DNA from: Gemmatimonadaceae bacterium
GTDB lineage: Bacteria; Gemmatimonadota; Gemmatimonadetes; Gemmatimonadales; Gemmatimonadaceae
Assembly (NCBI GenBank): GCA_025356185.1
Contig: JANXUN010000540.1
Span: forward strand, 1 to 10,036
Reading direction: 5' to 3'
DNA length: 10,036 nt
Below are positions 6,659 through 10,036 of the stretch, in pieces. Under the pieces are notes generated by a model. That model was not told the origin of the DNA. It saw nothing but the letters and a program-made list of their open reading frames with translations, and did not search any database. Every line of letters begins with the position of its first letter. The first letter of the stretch is position 1. The translations under genes and the position numbers were made by a program.

Positions 6659-7437
6659 TTGCCCCCGCGCAACGCGCGCACCCGACTGGTGTCGTACATC
6701 TAGCCAAATATTCCGTGTGGTTCGGAAAGATCGCCGCGCTGCGCGATGTCGACTTGCACTTCGCACCGCAATGCATCACCGCATTGATCGGTCCATCCGG
6801 ATGCGGCAAGAGCACGCTGCTGCGCGCGATCAACCGATTGGACGATGGCATGGTCGATGTCAGTCGACGCGGTCAACTCCTGCTCGACAATCGGGATATT
6901 TACGACAGCACGGTCAGCGTGAGCGAGCTGCGTCGGCGCGTCGGTATGGTGTTTCAACGCTCAACGCCGTTTCCGCGCAGTGTCTTCGACAACGTCGCGT
7001 ATGGCCCACGACTCAACGGATTAGCGCGTGGCGCTGAGCTGGACGATCGCGTCGAGCAGGCGCTCCGACGTGCCGTCCTCTGGGACGAGGTCAGCGATCG
7101 ACTCAGCGAAAGTGCGCTGCACCTCTCGATCGGACAACAGCAACGGCTATGCATTGCACGCGCGCTCGCGAACGAACCCGAAGTACTGCTGCTCGATGAA
7201 CCCACCAGCGCGCTCGATCCGTCGGCGACGCAGCGCATCGAGGAGTTGCTGTACGAGCTGCGTCGAGCACTGACAATCGTGCTCGTAACGCATAACTTGC
7301 ATCAAGCCGCGCGTGTCTCCGATCAAACCGTCTTTCTCGACGATGGTCGCGTGATCGAGGTTGGTGAGACACGCCACCTCTTTACCGGGCCGCGCGAGAC
7401 TCGTACCGAAGCGTTTATTACCGGGAGATTTGGCTGA
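6655..7437 (+). CDS. pstB: PstB (second, tandem copy), phosphate ABC transporter ATPase with altered LSIGQ signature
   Basis: Paralogue of the preceding ATPase, 260 residues. Walker A GPSGCGKST is at 46-54, Q-loop Q101 (MVFQRSTPFP), Walker B LLLDEP at 178-183 with E182, D-loop ALDP, and switch histidine H213 (VTHNLHQAARVSD). The ABC signature at 157-161 reads LSIGQ instead of LSGGQ: the first glycine is isoleucine (codon ATC at 7129-7131). The first 12 residues (IAPAQRAHPTG) form a short extra N-terminus compared with copy one. ATGA overlap with copy one and a 1-base overlap with phoU indicate a single transcript. Tandem pstB genes are known elsewhere, for example in Bacillus subtilis. The pair could form a heterodimer with one weakened ATP site, or two alternative homodimers; sequence alone does not decide. 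Confidence 0.94.
   Translation: MIAPAQRAHPTGVVHLAKYSVWFGKIAALRDVDLHFAPQCITALIGPSGCGKSTLLRAINRLDDGMVDVSRRGQLLLDNRDIYDSTVSVSELRRRVGMVFQRSTPFPRSVFDNVAYGPRLNGLARGAELDDRVEQALRRAVLWDEVSDRLSESALHLSIGQQQRLCIARALANEPEVLLLDEPTSALDPSATQRIEELLYELRRALTIVLVTHNLHQAARVSDQTVFLDDGRVIEVGETRHLFTGPRETRTEAFITGRFG
7423..7427 (+). promoter_or_regulatory. Ribosome binding site of phoU inside the end of pstB2
   Basis: GGGAG lies 9 bases before the phoU ATG at 7437, within the last codons of the second pstB. It supports independent or re-initiated translation of phoU at the TGATG junction. Confidence 0.45.
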
Positions 7438-8159
7438 TGGCGGATGGGGCGGCGCTGACCGGCGGATATCGACATTTCCACGACGAACTCGCGTCGCTGA
7501 AGCAGCGCTTGCTCGACATGTCGGAACGCGCGGAGTCTCTGGTCGCGCTCGCAGTCGAGTCGTTGCTCGAGCAGGATCTCGCCAAGGCCACCACGGTCAT
7601 CGAGAGCGACAAGGAGCTGGATCGGATGGAGGTGGAGGCCGAAAACCTTGCGATCTCGTTGCTCGCGCTGCAGCAACCAATGGCGCGCGATCTGCGATTT
7701 CTCGTCGGCGCCATCAAGGTGTCGAGCGACCTCGAGCGCGTCGGCGATCACGCAGTCAACATTGCCCAGTGTACAGAACGTCTCATCGCCTCACGCTCAG
7801 CAGCGCCGCCGGTTCCGGCGCTCTCTGACATGGCGCGTCGCGCACGGACCATGCTCAGCGACAGCCTCGATGCGTTTATTCGCGGTGATGGGACGCTCGG
7901 GCGCGCCGTGGGCCGAGCCGACGATCAGGTCGATGCCCTGCACGAGGGTATCTTTCGCTCACTGCTTACGTACATGATGGGCGATCCGCGCATGATCGCG
8001 TCATCGCTCGAGCTCCTCCTGGTGAGTCGAAATCTCGAGCGCGTAGCAGACTTGGCGACCAACATCGGCGAAGACGCTGTGTATTTGGCCGAAGGCAAAC
8101 AGATTCGCCATCGCTACGACGAAGAGCAACAGGCGTCCACGACTGACACGGTAGCATGA
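7437..8159 (+). CDS. phoU: PhoU, phosphate signalling regulator
   Basis: PhoU is a cytoplasmic, membrane-associated helical protein that represses Pho signalling when phosphate is plentiful, by linking the Pst transporter to PhoR; it also limits uptake. The 240-residue protein shows the two-fold repeat of three-helix bundles. Each half carries the metal-site motif with Glu and Asp four apart: DLERVGDHAVNI (E100, D104) and NLERVADLATNIGED (E201, D205). The start YRHFHDELASLKQRLLDM is typical of the family. Length is normal. The start overlaps the pstB2 stop by one base (TGATG), and the stop overlaps the next gene (ATGA). Adjacency to pst and ppx agrees with a role in phosphate and polyphosphate balance. 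No phoB/phoR pair is present in this window. Confidence 0.96.
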   Translation: MADGAALTGGYRHFHDELASLKQRLLDMSERAESLVALAVESLLEQDLAKATTVIESDKELDRMEVEAENLAISLLALQQPMARDLRFLVGAIKVSSDLERVGDHAVNIAQCTERLIASRSAAPPVPALSDMARRARTMLSDSLDAFIRGDGTLGRAVGRADDQVDALHEGIFRSLLTYMMGDPRMIASSLELLLVSRNLERVADLATNIGEDAVYLAEGKQIRHRYDEEQQASTTDTVA

Positions 8160-9766
8160 CGACACGTACACAGACACCGCCGGGCGGTCAGCTCGCTTCA
8201 ACCGATCAGCGGATCGCTGCAATCGACATCGGCTCGAACTCTATTCGGCAAATTGTCGCAGACGTTTCCACGACGGGACAAATTCGCGTCGTTGATGAAA
8301 TGAAAGCGATGCCGAGACTCGGCGAAGGACTCGAACGCACCGGTGCGCTCGGGCAAACGGCGCTCGACGCGGCCGTCGTCTCTGTGCAGCGCATGGTCGA
8401 TCTCGCCCAACAGCTTGGCGCGTCACGCATCGAAATCGTCGCGACGAGCGCTGTACGCGATGCGAGCAACGGCGCGGAGTTTACATCACGCGTTCGCGCG
8501 CTGACTAACATCGACGTACGCGTGCTCAGCGGCGAGCAAGAAGCCCTGCTCTGCTATCGTAGCGCGCTCGCGCATTTCGAACTCGGCGCCGGACGTGCCC
8601 TCGTCATGGACATTGGTGGCGGTTCACTGGAGATCGTCCTCGCGAAGGATGGACTCATCGAACGCGTCGCCTCATTGCCGTTCGGCGCAGTGCGCCTCAC
8701 GGAACGCTTTTTATCGCCAACGGTGCGTCCTCGTGGAGTGCGCGACTTGCGCGAACACGTGCGCGATGGACTCAGGCGCGCAGCACCTGTCAAAGACTGG
8801 CGTGGCGTTCGCACAATCGGGTCGGGTGGCACATTCACGAATCTCGCGGGCATTATGCTCGCACGACAGGGACTCACCGCGCGCTCACCGCACGGAACAA
8901 AGATTTCGCGCGTTGAACTTGAGCATGTTCTGGATTGGATGCAGCGCCTCGATCCAGAAGAGCGTGCGCAGGTACCGGGACTCAACCCCGCACGCGCGGA
9001 TATTATCGTGGCCGGACTCGCGACCGCGGCCGAAGTGCTCGCACGATTTGATGGGCGCGATCTCGTAAGTTCTGGATACGGCATTCGAGAAGGACTGCTG
9101 CTGGAATCCGCGCGCGTCATGCCCGTCGTCGCAGACCCCGGCGAGACGCGCGAGCGCTCAGTGCGCGAATTCGCCGAACGATGCCACTACGAAGAGATGC
9201 ATTCGAAACAAGTGCAGCGACTCTCAATGCAACTGTTCGATGCACTCGCACCACGAATGGGACTCGGGGCGGTCGATCGTCGCATTCTGTCCGACGCCGC
9301 ACTGCTGCACGACGTAGGGTATCACATCAACTACGAGAATCACCACAAGCATTCGTTTCATCTCATCTCGCACGCCGAACTGTTAGGCATGACGCCTGCC
9401 GAACAGATCGCGATCGCGCATGTCGCGCGCTATCACCGAGGCGCGGCGCCCAAACGTAAGCACCGCGGATTCTCGCAGTTGGATCGCGTGCTGCGCGAAC
9501 GCATCGTCAAGCTGTCAGCGCTGCTGCGTTTCGCAGACGGCCTCGATCGCGGTCACGTGGGCGCCGTCGGTCGTTTAAAGATTCGCTGGTCAACCGAAGC
9601 ACTGCGCGTCGGTGTTGCCGAGGCTGAGGGCGCCACCAACGTCAGACTCGAGTGCTGGGGCGGCGCGCGAAAGCGCGGACTCTTAGAGTTTGTCCTGGAA
9701 CGGCCCGTCGAAGTGAGTGGCCCCGATGGTCAAGTCATAACCGTTGAGGAAGGCGACGGCGAGTAG
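8156..9766 (+). CDS. ppx: Ppx/GppA-family exopolyphosphatase with C-terminal HD-type domain
   Basis: Likely releases phosphate from the end of polyphosphate chains; a pppGpp phosphatase (GppA) activity cannot be excluded because the two share this fold. The 536-residue protein begins with the actin-like ATPase fold: DIGSNSIRQ at 24-32, VATSAVRDA at 95-103, the SGEQEA segment at 125-130 holding the expected catalytic glutamate, DIGGGSLEI at 152-160, and IGSGGTFTNL at 221-230. Residues about 340-470 form the HD-like domain (HSKQV at 349-353, ALLHDVGYHI at 382-391 with H385/D386, LLRFADGLDR at 456-465). Length is near E. coli Ppx (513), so both domains are complete. ATGA overlap with phoU makes it the last gene of the pst operon. 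The neighbouring ppk favours Ppx over GppA. Confidence 0.92.
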   Translation: MTTRTQTPPGGQLASTDQRIAAIDIGSNSIRQIVADVSTTGQIRVVDEMKAMPRLGEGLERTGALGQTALDAAVVSVQRMVDLAQQLGASRIEIVATSAVRDASNGAEFTSRVRALTNIDVRVLSGEQEALLCYRSALAHFELGAGRALVMDIGGGSLEIVLAKDGLIERVASLPFGAVRLTERFLSPTVRPRGVRDLREHVRDGLRRAAPVKDWRGVRTIGSGGTFTNLAGIMLARQGLTARSPHGTKISRVELEHVLDWMQRLDPEERAQVPGLNPARADIIVAGLATAAEVLARFDGRDLVSSGYGIREGLLLESARVMPVVADPGETRERSVREFAERCHYEEMHSKQVQRLSMQLFDALAPRMGLGAVDRRILSDAALLHDVGYHINYENHHKHSFHLISHAELLGMTPAEQIAIAHVARYHRGAAPKRKHRGFSQLDRVLRERIVKLSALLRFADGLDRGHVGAVGRLKIRWSTEALRVGVAEAEGATNVRLECWGGARKRGLLEFVLERPVEVSGPDGQVITVEEGDGE

Positions 9767-9791
9767 CGTAACAGCGAGCGAATTGCGCGAG

Positions 9792-9816
9792 AAAACGACG
9801 ACGTTACCGATCGTCG
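9792..9816 (-). terminator. Weak candidate intrinsic terminator of ppk
   Basis: On the minus strand, CGACGA and TCGTCG form a 6-bp stem around a 9-base loop that includes the ppk stop codon, followed directly by TTTTC. The stem is short and the T run is only four bases, so this is a weak call. I see no comparable structure for the plus-strand operon. Confidence 0.25.
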
Positions 9817-10036
9817 ACGACGGGGTTCGTACGCCCCTTCCCTTCGGTGCGCGCGTGACCACGCGGTCGAGGTGATTTTTTTCGCGCGTCAGGCACCGCG
9901 TGCGCCTCATGCAGCATTCCCCACGGATCCTTCATAAAGATTTGCTGCGTGGCGACTTCTGCAGAGTCGGTCGATTCGCGTCGGTGATACTGACCGTCGT
10001 TTTTGAGTTCCCACGATTGGCGATTGTCCTTTAGAC
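9804..10036 (-). CDS. ppk1: Polyphosphate kinase 1, C-terminal end only (gene runs off the right edge)
   Basis: The minus-strand reading ends at TAA (9804-9806) and gives 76 residues. It contains LKDNRQSWELKNDGQYHR near its start, which matches the conserved end of the last PPK1 domain, where a helix ending in DN is followed by a short beta-hairpin (usually LxxDGxYxR). A variable region follows, then a basic tail (KKSPRPRGHARTEGKGR, ending in DDR). PPK1 transfers the terminal phosphate of ATP to polyphosphate, reversibly. The catalytic histidines lie upstream and outside the window, so activity cannot be judged here. It faces ppx tail to tail across 37 bases, placing synthesis and degradation of polyphosphate side by side. 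Identification rests on a short but characteristic stretch and the context. Confidence 0.8.
   Translation of the reverse strand, partial: LKDNRQSWELKNDGQYHRRESTDSAEVATQQIFMKDPWGMLHEAHAVPDARKKSPRPRGHARTEGKGRTNPVVDDR

Noticed and set aside
9811..9820. Perfect palindrome TCGTCGACGA
   Set aside because: It lies within the last codons of ppk, has no loop or T run as a terminator, and such short palindromes are common in CG-rich sequence.

Overview
The window reads as ordinary chromosomal DNA from a GC-rich, Gram-negative (two-membrane) bacterium. An Oar-type TonB-dependent receptor with an N-terminal carboxypeptidase-regulatory-like domain, next to a complete pst-phoU-ppx run and ppk, suggests Gemmatimonadota or a similar group known for polyphosphate storage. 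That placement is inference from gene style, not from a marker gene.

Layout. Positions 1-2747 (minus strand) hold most of a TonB-dependent outer-membrane receptor, whose C-terminus lies beyond the left edge. Positions 2748-2894 are a divergent intergenic region with four roughly 11-bp-spaced repeats that look like PhoB binding half-sites. Positions 2895-9766 (plus strand) are one tightly packed operon: pstS, pstC, pstA, two tandem pstB genes, phoU, and a Ppx/GppA-type exopolyphosphatase. Every junction from pstS/pstC onward overlaps by 1 to 8 bases. Positions 9804-10036 (minus strand) are the last 76 codons of polyphosphate kinase (ppk1), facing the operon tail to tail with a 37-base gap.

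How the genes fit together. PstS captures phosphate in the periplasm. PstC and PstA form the inner-membrane channel, and the PstB ATPases power it. PhoU couples transporter state to the PhoR/PhoB sensor system, whose genes are not in this window. Ppx degrades polyphosphate and Ppk makes it. The window is therefore a phosphate uptake, signalling and storage module. The divergent receptor may be a phosphate-responsive outer-membrane partner, because the Pho-box-like repeats sit between it and pstS and, read in the classical orientation, point toward the receptor.

I saw no mobile element, CRISPR array, RNA gene or clearly novel system. The points most worth a second look are the Pho-box-like array and its orientation, the receptor's possible membership of the Pho regulon, and the altered ABC signature (LSIGQ) in the second PstB.
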